Of a stretch of 51,733 nucleotides of DNA, positions 43,997 through 51,733 are shown piece by piece. The stretch comes from Gammaproteobacteria bacterium (GTDB taxonomy: Bacteria > Pseudomonadota > Gammaproteobacteria > Arenicellales > Poriferihabitantaceae), in the NCBI GenBank assembly GCA_026709505.1, contig JAPOSW010000092.1, positions 1-51,733 of the forward strand, given 5' to 3'. The position numbers and the translations under genes are program-made. The notes beneath the pieces are model-generated. The model was not told where the DNA came from, searched no databases, and saw nothing but the letters and a program-made list of their open reading frames with translations. How positions within the stretch are numbered: position 1 is the stretch's first letter; every line of letters begins with the position of its first letter.

Positions 43997-46375
43997 TCAC
44001 TCATGATCGGGCTTCTTGAATCCGCGTTTCATTTGGCTCATGCAAGCCCCAAGTGCTGGCAAAAGTACGATTGCGCCGATCATGTTCACGATAAACATGA
44101 ACATCAGGATTACCCCCATATCTGCCTGAAATTGTAATGACGAGAAAAGCCAGGTGGCAACTGACACTGCCAAGGCAAGGCCTGTAAAGATGACTCCAGA
44201 GCCAACTGTTGTCAGCGTCTTCAGATAGGCTTTCCTGAAATTCATCCCCTGTGCGCAATAGTAGCGAATCCTGCTGAAAATATAGATTCCATAATCAACG
44301 CCAATCCCACAGCCCAGGGCAATTACCGGCAAGGTTGAAATCTTCAGGCCAATTTCGAGAATGGCCATCAACCCGTATGTCAGCAGTGATGCGATCGCTA
44401 ATGGTATCACCACGCATAGTGTCGAAGTCAGTGAACGAAACGTCAGCAGACAGATCGCTATAACGGCCATATAGACAAAACCAAGAAGCTTGAATTGAGA
44501 ACTTTCAACCTCTTCGTTGGTCGCTGCCATGACCCCGACATTGCCTGCGGCAAGCCTGAATGTGATGGGTGATGAGGCATTTTCGAGATTGAACTGGGCA
44601 ACAGCTTCAACAATTCGTTCTATCGTATCGGCGGTATGGTCGGTAGTGTAGATATGAACCGCCATGACACTGCAATCGGCATTTAGCAAGCCGCTTGAGG
44701 TTGGAACAGGGGCAACAGATTGAACAAGCCGGTAATGGTTGCGAGGCAAGGTACGCCATTTTGGGTCGCCTTCGCTCCATGCAGCACTCAGCTGGCGAGC
44801 CGTGCCAGCCAGGCCGGAAACAGACTGAACTCCCTCCACATTTTTCATCTTCCATTCAAAATTATCGAGTACCTTCATGACTTCATAGTCAACGCATGCA
44901 TCAGGGCTGGTCTCCGCGATGACAGTCAGCACATCAACACCGATATGGAAGTTGTCCGTGATCGCCAGCAAGTCGAGATTGTATTGCGAATCCGGGCGCA
45001 GCTCCGGAACACCGTCCTGCTGGTCTCCAATTCTGACTTTCGATCCGTACCAGACTCCTCCTGCAGCCAATGCCGCGGAAACCATAATGACCAGGAAGGC
45101 TGCCCTGACTTGCGTTACTTTCGAAATGACAAGCCAGAAGCGCTTCGAATTGGTCCCGGCCAGTGACCGGACCCCGTAAGCCCTCCTTTTTCCTAGGTCA
45201 AGATAGCTGAGCAGCACAGGCAGCAAGCATAGATTGGTCAGGATAATGCCAGCTACGCCAATACTCGCTAGTACTGCAATTTCCCTGATGACTTGCACAT
45301 CAATTAGGGATATGACTGAAAATCCGACGATATCGGAGACAAGCGCCGCCACGCCGGGGCCGACAATTCGCCGGAAACCAGAACGCGCCACCATTAATCG
45401 GTTGCCCCCATCAACTGATTCCGCCCGAGTCGCATTGGTGATTTGAACACCATGGCTCATTGCAATCGCAAACACCAAAAAGGGGATCAACATGGACATG
45501 GGGTCGATTCCATATCCCAGTGCGCTGATAATCCCCAGTTGCCAAATCACTGCAAGCAGCGAACACACCACCAGTACTGCCGCCAATTGCAGCGATTTCA
45601 TGTACAGCATCGCTGACAAGCCGACCACTGCCAAGGCGATCAGGAAAAAAACGACAATTTCGGCTGCTCCGCCGGCAATGTCGCCAACTACCTTGGCAAA
45701 TCCGATAATGTGCATGTCGTACAAACCTTCCGACCGGGCATCGATATCGATACGCAATTGCTCAAGTCGATTGGCAACATCAATGTAGTCGAGCTTTATT
45801 CCTGTTTCGGGGTTAAATTCCTGAAGTCGCGCTGATACGATGGCACCCGTGAAACCAGTCGCAACCAAGCGTCCTACAATATCTGACTTGAGAATGTTGT
45901 TTCTCAGTTGCTCGAATCCGGCTTCATCGGGCTGAAAGCCTTCAGGCAATACGTTTCCTGCGCGAATACCGTCCTCAACGATCTCGATAAAACGCACATT
46001 GGGAGTCAAAATCGAATACACTTGAGTGCGATCAACGCCCGGTAAAAAGAATACGAAATCCGTAATTTCGTCGAGCGTGTCAATAAACCCTTCCGTGAAC
46101 ATGTCTCCCTGCTTGACCATGACAGCCATAATGACACGGTCAGCACTGCCAAAATCATCTCGGTATTCAAGATATGTCGACATGTAGGGGTGCTCGATCG
46201 GAATTAGCTTGGTAAATCCTGCATCAATTTCGAGTTTGGACGCAAACCAGGCCAATGACAGGCTCAGTGCCATGAACAGGCCAATGACGCAGCGGCGCTT
46301 GAGGAACAGCATGTTTTCAAATGTTCCAGTCATCCGTTTCAGCGAAGAGGCTTGTTGAAAGCCGGACGATGACAT
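43997..46375 (-). CDS. RND/MMPL-family transporter
   Basis: A large inner-membrane protein of 792 residues with two repeated halves, each having one helix, a periplasmic loop of roughly 200 residues and five more helices. The first bundle includes VVFFLIALAVVGLSAMLYM and YGIDPMSMLIPFLVFAIAMS, and the second GVDYGIYIFSRIRYY and VIFTGLALAVSVATWLFS. The D-x-x-x-x-S/G-M-S pattern fits the MMPL/sterol-sensing branch of RND proteins, related to hopanoid or lipid transporters. It is the last gene of a four-gene group with a YCF48 protein, DUF1329 and DUF1302 proteins, a grouping known from lipid, steroid and hydrocarbon-using bacteria. Confidence 0.85.
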   Translation of the reverse strand: MSSSGFQQASSLKRMTGTFENMLFLKRRCVIGLFMALSLSLAWFASKLEIDAGFTKLIPIEHPYMSTYLEYRDDFGSADRVIMAVMVKQGDMFTEGFIDTLDEITDFVFFLPGVDRTQVYSILTPNVRFIEIVEDGIRAGNVLPEGFQPDEAGFEQLRNNILKSDIVGRLVATGFTGAIVSARLQEFNPETGIKLDYIDVANRLEQLRIDIDARSEGLYDMHIIGFAKVVGDIAGGAAEIVVFFLIALAVVGLSAMLYMKSLQLAAVLVVCSLLAVIWQLGIISALGYGIDPMSMLIPFLVFAIAMSHGVQITNATRAESVDGGNRLMVARSGFRRIVGPGVAALVSDIVGFSVISLIDVQVIREIAVLASIGVAGIILTNLCLLPVLLSYLDLGKRRAYGVRSLAGTNSKRFWLVISKVTQVRAAFLVIMVSAALAAGGVWYGSKVRIGDQQDGVPELRPDSQYNLDLLAITDNFHIGVDVLTVIAETSPDACVDYEVMKVLDNFEWKMKNVEGVQSVSGLAGTARQLSAAWSEGDPKWRTLPRNHYRLVQSVAPVPTSSGLLNADCSVMAVHIYTTDHTADTIERIVEAVAQFNLENASSPITFRLAAGNVGVMAATNEEVESSQFKLLGFVYMAVIAICLLTFRSLTSTLCVVIPLAIASLLTYGLMAILEIGLKISTLPVIALGCGIGVDYGIYIFSRIRYYCAQGMNFRKAYLKTLTTVGSGVIFTGLALAVSVATWLFSSLQFQADMGVILMFMFIVNMIGAIVLLPALGACMSQMKRGFKKPDHE

Positions 46376-46388
46376 GACGTGACAGCCA

Positions 46389-47354
46389 TCAAGGCCTTTC
46401 GTTCCAGTCGAAATCGCTCAGCCATCTGATTCCAGACTCCCCCATGAGCAGTATTTCACCATTTGGCATGGGTATGATCGAGGTAATGTCCGATCGGTCC
46501 GGGAGTTGATGGCGCTGGAAGGTGTCTCCGCGATCCCGACTAATCAGTAACAAGCCATCACGACTTGCCGCGATGATATTGCTGTTTGCGGTGATAGCCA
46601 TGGAGGCCAAAATTGATGTCGTTTGGGTGTCCAGCCTCTCCCAGTTCGCCCCCGAATCAAAGGAGCGTGACATGCTTCCCTGCAGTCCGCTCAGATAAAG
46701 GGTATCTGGCGGCTGCGCCAAAGCGCCAAACCAGGAGCCGGAGTAACCGGTTGAGACGGCACTCCAGTTGCTTCCGCCATCATCTGATCGATATGCCATG
46801 CCTGATTCTCCACCGATGAGAATTTGATCGGTGCCAAGCGCTACAATGGAGTTCAGGTGAAGATCCTGGTCATCAAGGCTTTTTGCTTCCCAGGTCTGGC
46901 CGCCGTTCTGGGTATGCAGGAAAAACCCATATGCACCGACAGCGAATCCTTCCAGGGCATTCTTGAACCAGATATCCAGGAGCGGAGCTTCGTTTTCAGG
47001 CTGATAGTGGACGAGTTCCCAGGACTGTCCTCCATCCTGTGTGCGCAGTATTACGCCATCATGCCCGGTTACGAACCCCAGCATGCTGTCGTGCCTATGA
47101 ATGGCTGTCAGTAGCACATTGACCGGCGAGGGTGCCTGCACCCAGGATTCACCACGATCCTCGGACAGGAGAATGTGGCCTCGTTCTCCTACGGCAATAA
47201 TGCTTTCATCGACCAAGTCGCCATCGAGCAATAATGATTCAGTCGAAAGCCTTGCGAATTGTGAGGGTACAGGCTGAGCCAAGAGCAAGCCCTCAGCCAG
47301 CATTGCCAGAACGACTGCAAGAATTCCGGGCAAATACCGATTAGGCACGGCCAT
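46389..47354 (-). CDS. Secreted YCF48/BNR-repeat beta-propeller protein
   Basis: A protein of 321 residues with an N-terminal signal sequence (YLPGILAVVLAMLAEGLLLA). The mature part has about six BNR-type repeats with the S-x-D-x-G-x-x-W signature: LSEDRGESWVQA, RTQDGGQSWELV, HTQNGGQTWEAKS, RSDDGGSNWSAVS, RSFDSGANWERLD and SRDRGDTFQRH. The fold is expected to be a six- or seven-bladed propeller related to the photosystem II assembly factor YCF48. In this gene group it probably serves as a periplasmic partner of the RND protein. It starts 74 bp after the DUF1329 gene. Confidence 0.85.
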   Translation of the reverse strand: MAVPNRYLPGILAVVLAMLAEGLLLAQPVPSQFARLSTESLLLDGDLVDESIIAVGERGHILLSEDRGESWVQAPSPVNVLLTAIHRHDSMLGFVTGHDGVILRTQDGGQSWELVHYQPENEAPLLDIWFKNALEGFAVGAYGFFLHTQNGGQTWEAKSLDDQDLHLNSIVALGTDQILIGGESGMAYRSDDGGSNWSAVSTGYSGSWFGALAQPPDTLYLSGLQGSMSRSFDSGANWERLDTQTTSILASMAITANSNIIAASRDGLLLISRDRGDTFQRHQLPDRSDITSIIPMPNGEILLMGESGIRWLSDFDWNERP

Positions 47355-47428
47355 GAGTGGACGATAGGCGCATCCGGCAACTCAGTCGATATGTTGATGG
47401 CAAGGGAATGCCAGAAGCCTTTCACAGC

Positions 47429-48796
47429 CTAGCGGATTCCCTCGCGACGCAATGCCGCAACTGTAAAGTCACGGTTCTCGGGTTTCACATCCCATGTGCA
47501 CATGTTGAATTCATTGTCCAGGCCCAAAGCCAGATACCGACGGGCTTGCAAATCGATGTGCACCTCTAGTGTGGACCATATCAACGGATTTTCGTAGTAG
47601 TTGATCACATGCCCTTCCGATACACGCCACAGCTGGCCCCGGGCATCATAGCTGTCTGCATGCAAAATCTGCCACGAATCCTCGTCGACATAAAATGTAC
47701 GTCGCGGGTAAAGGTGACTGGCGCCTTCCTTTAATGTTGCCTCGACAATCCATACGCGGTGCAGCTCATAGCGTAAGTGGTCAGGGTTTGGATGCAAGGG
47801 AGTAAGCAGGTCAGAAAATGCCAGCTGACCACTGTGCAATTTGTATGAATTGTAAGGAACAAACATCTCTCGTTTGCCCAGCAGCTCCCAGTTGTATCGG
47901 TCAACGGCGCCATTGAACATGTCGAACTGGTCAGATGTGCGCAGCCCGTCCGATGTCGTCCCCGGATTGTCATAGGCTACATTCGGAGCTCGCCTCACGC
48001 GTCTTTGACCCGGGTTGTAAGTCCAGGCACGGCGGGCCTCGGCGACCTGGTTCATGGTTTCATGTACCAGCAGGATGTCGCCCGCCAGTCTTGCCGGAGA
48101 GGTGATCTTCTGCTTGAAGTACATCATCGTGTTGTCAAGTTGATCGGCTGTCATGCCTGGCAGCCAATAGCGCATTTCAGCCTGCGTAAGAAACTTGACT
48201 ATGGCAAAGTCGCCAGTTGCCGTGACTGCGGCCTGTCCCATTTCGCAATTGATCGTGTCGCCACGATAGCGCAAAAGGTGATTCCAGATGACTTCCAGTC
48301 CATTTTCCGGAATCGGAAACGGTATTCCAATTGCGGCATCCGCAACTCCGTTGCCTTCATCGGCGAGTCGCGCCGTGGCTGCGGCCAAACGAGTCGCCTC
48401 GTAAATCCTCTCCGGGGCAGAAGCGCTTCTTCGTGATGGATATACGGGCATGCGAAAACTGGAATACGCCTCCAGCATCCTCTGGTGGCCGGGAGCAAGA
48501 TTATCCCTGTACTCGTCGAGGTTGCTGCCATCAATGGTGAACAGGATCGCATCTTCCGGAAAAGGATCGCGATGGTGTTCGCCAACCCGGTATCCTTCGG
48601 GAGGTGACAGTATGCCGCCTGTCCATTCCGGTATCGTGCCTTCAGCGTTTCCCGCGCGTTCACCCCCCAATGGGGTAAGATCGGCTCCCAGTCTTGCGAT
48701 TTGCTGCTCACTCAAGTCTGCCGCCGATTGCGGTGAAAACAGGCCTGTCTGGATAGAGATCGCGACGCAGAAAAAAAGAGAAGCTTTTCCTTTCAT
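47429..48796 (-). CDS. DUF1329 protein (LolA/LolB-like fold expected)
   Basis: A 455-residue exported protein with signal peptide (SLFFCVAISIQTGLFSPQSAA). Characteristic DUF1329 features are LGADLTPLGGERAGN, GTIPEWTGGI at the start of the mature part, NPGQRRVRRAPNVAYDNPGT in the middle, and RRTFYVDEDSWQILHADSYD toward the end. DUF1329 proteins are periplasmic with a half-barrel fold that could carry lipid-like molecules; function is not settled. It lies 23 bp after the DUF1302 gene. Confidence 0.9.
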   Translation of the reverse strand: MKGKASLFFCVAISIQTGLFSPQSAADLSEQQIARLGADLTPLGGERAGNAEGTIPEWTGGILSPPEGYRVGEHHRDPFPEDAILFTIDGSNLDEYRDNLAPGHQRMLEAYSSFRMPVYPSRRSASAPERIYEATRLAAATARLADEGNGVADAAIGIPFPIPENGLEVIWNHLLRYRGDTINCEMGQAAVTATGDFAIVKFLTQAEMRYWLPGMTADQLDNTMMYFKQKITSPARLAGDILLVHETMNQVAEARRAWTYNPGQRRVRRAPNVAYDNPGTTSDGLRTSDQFDMFNGAVDRYNWELLGKREMFVPYNSYKLHSGQLAFSDLLTPLHPNPDHLRYELHRVWIVEATLKEGASHLYPRRTFYVDEDSWQILHADSYDARGQLWRVSEGHVINYYENPLIWSTLEVHIDLQARRYLALGLDNEFNMCTWDVKPENRDFTVAALRREGIR

Positions 48797-48819
48797 GATG
48801 GTTGTCCTGATCTTCCGGT

Positions 48820-50913
48820 TTAGAAATAGTAGCTTAAAGATGCCTGTATGAAATCCCTGCCCGACAGGTAATTGTTGTCTCCAGAATGGGATGTATAGCC
48901 AATATCCGCTGTCCAGCGGTTCAGATAATTCAAGCCGACTCCAAGCGTTAGGATTATTCGATCTTCCTGAAACAGTCCGCCCGGCCCCGGGGAATCCCCC
49001 TTGATTCCGTATGCATACTGCATATAGGGTCGAAGACTTGCTGCGTGGACAGCGTTGCTGTAATCAAGCCAGAGCGCACCGCGGACCCCGTAAGAAGTTG
49101 CGTCGGCAGAGCCTCCCCCTGCATGACCGTGCTCAATGGGCAGTGTTTCTTTTTCGGGCATGTCGTGGACATGATGCATGCCGCCTTCAATAATGAATCC
49201 GGTACTGTCCGAGCCCAGCGCGGATCCGAAAAGCTTGGTTGCGGTTATCTGCAGCTGACTGACATCCCGGACTACATAGCCTCTGAGATAGCCAAGATTG
49301 TTCTGCAGGCCCAGAACCGAAAGTATGTCTGCCGGACAAGTCGGTGCACAGCCCAATGGTGCCAGAGCCTCGGCAAAGAGGGAATTTTCCTCTCTTTGAA
49401 GGGGCACATCGGAATGGTATGAATACTCTCCTTGGAGGGCCCAGCCGCTGTCTGACAGCGCAGTATTGAAGCTGATGCCGAAGGTCTGGATATCTTCCGG
49501 ATATTCGACAAAGTACCTTGACGCCTTGACATATCGATCGACAACGAGGCCTCTTACGGTTGAACTTATCTGCTCCTGGACACTGTTAAGGAACACGGGT
49601 GATTGCAATGCGTTTTGCAATGCGGCCAAGCCGCTCGCATTGAGTCCGTTCTGATCGAAATGGGCAGCTGGTGTCAAGATCCCTGCGGCCCTTGCCACCC
49701 CCGTTGCAATGGCCGTCCCGCTGCGTGCTTGCCCCAGTGCTTGAGGGCTTAGAGAATTAGTCCGGGCGGCTGCGGCCAGTGACTGCAGCTGTGTACCCAG
49801 CACCCCGCCCAGTGTCTGGCTCATTCCCAGCACGTTCCGGTATGTGGCTTGCGTTGCAGCCAGTCCGCTGACCAGCGGCAATTGGCTGTGGTTATTGATA
49901 AAGAAAAACCCGAACTCAGTATCGTTCAGTGCTTCTGAAAAATACCGGATTCCCAGGCCCCATTGGCCCTGCTCGTCAACCTCTCTGTCCGGGCTGCGGT
50001 CTACGGCGAAGAATTTTGGATCATGCTCAAGTTGCAGAGGCAGGTTTCCAGTATTTGCCGGAGTTGCATAGTAGTTATGGTTCAACGCGTCGGCCAGGGG
50101 TCCGAAAGTTCGACCTGTATCGGTGATGCCATCTTGTGTCAAATAAACGTGGGTGCCGCCCGGAGTGGCGTAATCGTTCGTTGAAAAATAGGTTCCGGAC
50201 GGATCAACCCGGGATTTTTTCCAGTCGATCTGGTAGAAGCCTTCAACGGTTACGTCATCCGACAGAAATGCCGAGGCGGATACCATCGGAACGGGAATCA
50301 GGCTGTCCCGCAGCTCCGATCCCGGTGTGCGCAACCGTGCAACGTCATAGGGATTGATGATGTTGATGCCTTTGGGTATGAAGGTGCTCTCGCCCCAGTT
50401 CAGAACCTGATTCCCGATGCGCAACTGCATCGGGGTGCTGGATTGATCGAAGTTTGCATACACATAGCCATCAAGTAGACGAAGATCCCGGCCCGATATA
50501 TCCTTTGCGTCCGAAGACAAGGGAGTACGCACACGGCTGCTTCGCTGGTTTTCGTAGTCGAAGAAACCGTGTGTCCGAATGAAGAGCCCCATGTTGCGCT
50601 TGGTTGCTTCAAGTTCGGCGGTCAGGGCTATGGTGCTACTGATGATTCCGCGATCATAGTTTTCGTCTCCATCATTGGAGTTAGGACTGGTTAGGCTGCT
50701 GTCTCTCTTCCCCGTTCGGCTTGTCAGCCCGTAGGTAAGCTCAAGATCCACATTTACATCCGCTTTCCGATCATGCGGTTCGTTTGCAGCAGCGGTTACT
50801 GTGGCGAGCAAGCCGCTGATGAACATGACCAGCAAGACATCGAGCGGTTTTCGGGTCAACTTGACTCGTAGAAGACAAGTCAAGGAATAGCCGTTTACTT
50901 TAACCTTGCTCAT
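48820..50913 (-). CDS. DUF1302 outer-membrane beta-barrel protein
   Basis: A 697-residue protein of the DUF1302 family. The N-terminus carries a long signal region, with the hydrophobic core LDVLLVMFISGLLATVTAAA at about residues 24-43 and a basic stretch before it. The mature protein shows alternating amphipathic strands with Gly/Tyr/Asn turns (GNQVLNWGESTFIPKGINII is a hallmark) and ends in SLSYYF, the aromatic C-terminus needed for outer-membrane insertion. I chose the ATG at 50913 because the longer frame begins with a TTG. It is the first gene of the four-gene operon. The central part (about 360-480) has Ala/Gln-rich low-complexity sequence that may be a periplasmic or surface insertion. 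Confidence 0.87.
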   Translation of the reverse strand: MSKVKVNGYSLTCLLRVKLTRKPLDVLLVMFISGLLATVTAAANEPHDRKADVNVDLELTYGLTSRTGKRDSSLTSPNSNDGDENYDRGIISSTIALTAELEATKRNMGLFIRTHGFFDYENQRSSRVRTPLSSDAKDISGRDLRLLDGYVYANFDQSSTPMQLRIGNQVLNWGESTFIPKGINIINPYDVARLRTPGSELRDSLIPVPMVSASAFLSDDVTVEGFYQIDWKKSRVDPSGTYFSTNDYATPGGTHVYLTQDGITDTGRTFGPLADALNHNYYATPANTGNLPLQLEHDPKFFAVDRSPDREVDEQGQWGLGIRYFSEALNDTEFGFFFINNHSQLPLVSGLAATQATYRNVLGMSQTLGGVLGTQLQSLAAAARTNSLSPQALGQARSGTAIATGVARAAGILTPAAHFDQNGLNASGLAALQNALQSPVFLNSVQEQISSTVRGLVVDRYVKASRYFVEYPEDIQTFGISFNTALSDSGWALQGEYSYHSDVPLQREENSLFAEALAPLGCAPTCPADILSVLGLQNNLGYLRGYVVRDVSQLQITATKLFGSALGSDSTGFIIEGGMHHVHDMPEKETLPIEHGHAGGGSADATSYGVRGALWLDYSNAVHAASLRPYMQYAYGIKGDSPGPGGLFQEDRIILTLGVGLNYLNRWTADIGYTSHSGDNNYLSGRDFIQASLSYYF

Positions 50914-51404
50914 TGTGTAATTTCTTTTTTGCTGAATGTGATTGTGTTGACCATCATCAACCAACCGCTGTGGACAAATTCCGCAACGTCAACCTGCACG
51001 GTCGGTAGGCATGCTTCAGATTTTCGGGCTCCAGCATGGTCGTACCATTCGCTGTTTTGGCCACGCATGAAATTTACCATGTATTTGCACTGATTATTGT
51101 ATAAATATGATATATGAAAATGATACAAACCATTAATTTAATCGTGATGGGTTCGTTCATGGTGAACCAGCGCATTGAATCCCTGATGCGTTATACCGGT
51201 ATTTCGAGCTTTCCGAGTAGACCCTGTATCCTTTAATCACATTTGCGCTTTTTTATGGCTTTGATTTCACGGTCCTGACCGGCCGCAATGCAGACCGGGC
51301 AAGGTTTTCTGGCAGTGCCCCGGCTGGCAATCAGCCTGTTTTCCGGAAGGCGAAACTGGTATAATGCCCGTAATTGCAACAACTCGCGTTAAGTGGAAAA
51401 GATA
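50914..51404. other. Divergent regulatory region with a possible coupled small frame
   Basis: No supported gene. On the minus strand an open frame of 72 codons (51128 to 50910) ends with a TGA that overlaps the DUF1302 ATG (ATGA). It could be a translated leader, but its sequence has no family match that I recognise. Very AT-rich DNA at 51090-51140 could hold the promoter of the DUF1302 operon. Confidence 0.35.
51337..51365 (+). promoter_or_regulatory. Likely promoter of the poly-C secreted-protein gene
   Basis: A perfect -10 TATAAT at 51360-51365 lies 17 bp from a weak -35 (TGTTTT at 51337-51342). It would start transcription near 51372, about 33 bp before the ATG at 51405. Confidence 0.5.
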
Positions 51405-51733
51405 ATGAAACAACTGACCAGATTCACCCCCCCCCCCCTCGTAAATTAACAGCCCCCCTTGCTCTTGTCCTTGCGCTGCTGGTGCTGGCCGCGCCGGTCT
51501 CGGCGCAGACCATAACCGCGCCGGGGATGATCGGCCAACCTGCTTGTGCGGGACCGGGAGAGACTGATGATCCTGTCAGTGGATCGGTTTCGAATATAAC
51601 GGCCAATAGTGCAAACACCACAACTGATCTTTATAGCAATCTGTACGGCGCGTTGAGAGCACAGGCGGGCGATGGGGGGCCAACTTCATTTCCTCTCACA
51701 CTTTACATCAGGAACGCCATAACGAATGCAGTA
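51405..51733 (+). pseudogene. Secreted-protein gene, out of frame at a (C)12 tract; runs off the window
   Basis: From the ATG at 51405 the frame reads MKQLTRFTPPPLVN and then stops (TAA at 51447-51449). If the C-run at 51427-51438 were 10 or 13 bases instead of 12, the frame would pass into RKLTAPLALVLALLVLAA and PVSAQTITAPG. That is a complete signal peptide (basic n-region, Leu/Ala core, A-Q cleavage site) followed by a Thr/Asn/Gly-rich mature part open to the window edge. The gene is therefore off at this tract length. Either it is phase-variable by slipped-strand mispairing, or the run was miscounted. The product, so far as seen, is an exported protein of unknown family, possibly an adhesin or autotransporter. 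Confidence 0.6.
51427..51438 (+). repeat. Homopolymeric (C)12 tract in the signal-peptide coding region
   Basis: Twelve consecutive C bases, followed 14 bases later by six more C. Runs of this length are rare in bacterial coding DNA and are hot spots for slipped-strand mispairing. They are also hot spots for sequencing errors. Confidence 0.85.

Overview
The window most likely comes from a Gram-negative bacterium, probably a gammaproteobacterium. It has a division and cell-wall (dcw) cluster in the order mraZ-rsmH-ftsL-ftsI-murE-murF-mraY-murD-ftsW-murG-murC-murB-ftsQ-ftsA-ftsZ, followed by lpxC, dciA, secA, argJ, mutT and coaE. It also has lipid A synthesis (lpxC), a MurE of the meso-diaminopimelate type, and outer-membrane and RND-type proteins. 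The genus cannot be set from the sequence. No rRNA, tRNA or CRISPR array was seen.

Left part (1 to about 5,000): an AT-rich accessory island, clearly different in base composition from the rest. It holds the broken 5' ends of two convergent genes (a helicase-like frame and a KAP P-loop NTPase) that stop at one shared junction, two unrecognised small proteins, a HEPN/RES-domain toxin-like protein, a Clp-fold serine protease that looks 5'-truncated, and about 1 kb of non-coding or decayed DNA.

Second part (5,005 to 11,500): housekeeping genes mixed with decay. There is a glutathione-dependent formaldehyde dehydrogenase, a minus-strand group (DUF2306 membrane protein, a D-2-hydroxyacid dehydrogenase broken by one in-frame stop, hemW), a 183-bp MITE derived from an IS1595-family element, a frameshifted helical-repeat gene beside it, and a NudL-type Nudix hydrolase.

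Third part (11,508 to 35,123): the dcw cluster. Many neighbouring genes overlap by 4 bp, and a sigma70-like promoter and periodic TGGG boxes (MraZ operator) lie in front of mraZ. Precursor synthesis (murB to murG, mraY), septal transpeptidation (ftsI, ftsW) and ring assembly (ftsQ, ftsA, ftsZ) are together, but no ddl gene is present.

Fourth part (35,546 to 43,566): a self-contained catabolic module. A choline-sulfatase-like enzyme and a TctC-type binding protein lie on the minus strand; a ROK-family regulator, TctB, TctA and a two-domain metallophosphoesterase lie on the plus strand. A 13-bp palindrome sits in the divergent promoter region. I infer uptake and hydrolysis of an esterified organic acid or organosulfate; this is the best candidate for an undescribed system.

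Fifth part (43,997 to 51,733): a four-gene minus-strand operon (DUF1302 outer-membrane protein, DUF1329 protein, YCF48/BNR repeat protein, RND/MMPL transporter), then the 5' end of a secreted-protein gene whose signal-peptide region is interrupted by a run of 12 C. At this length the gene is out of frame, as expected for a phase-variable locus (or a homopolymer miscount).
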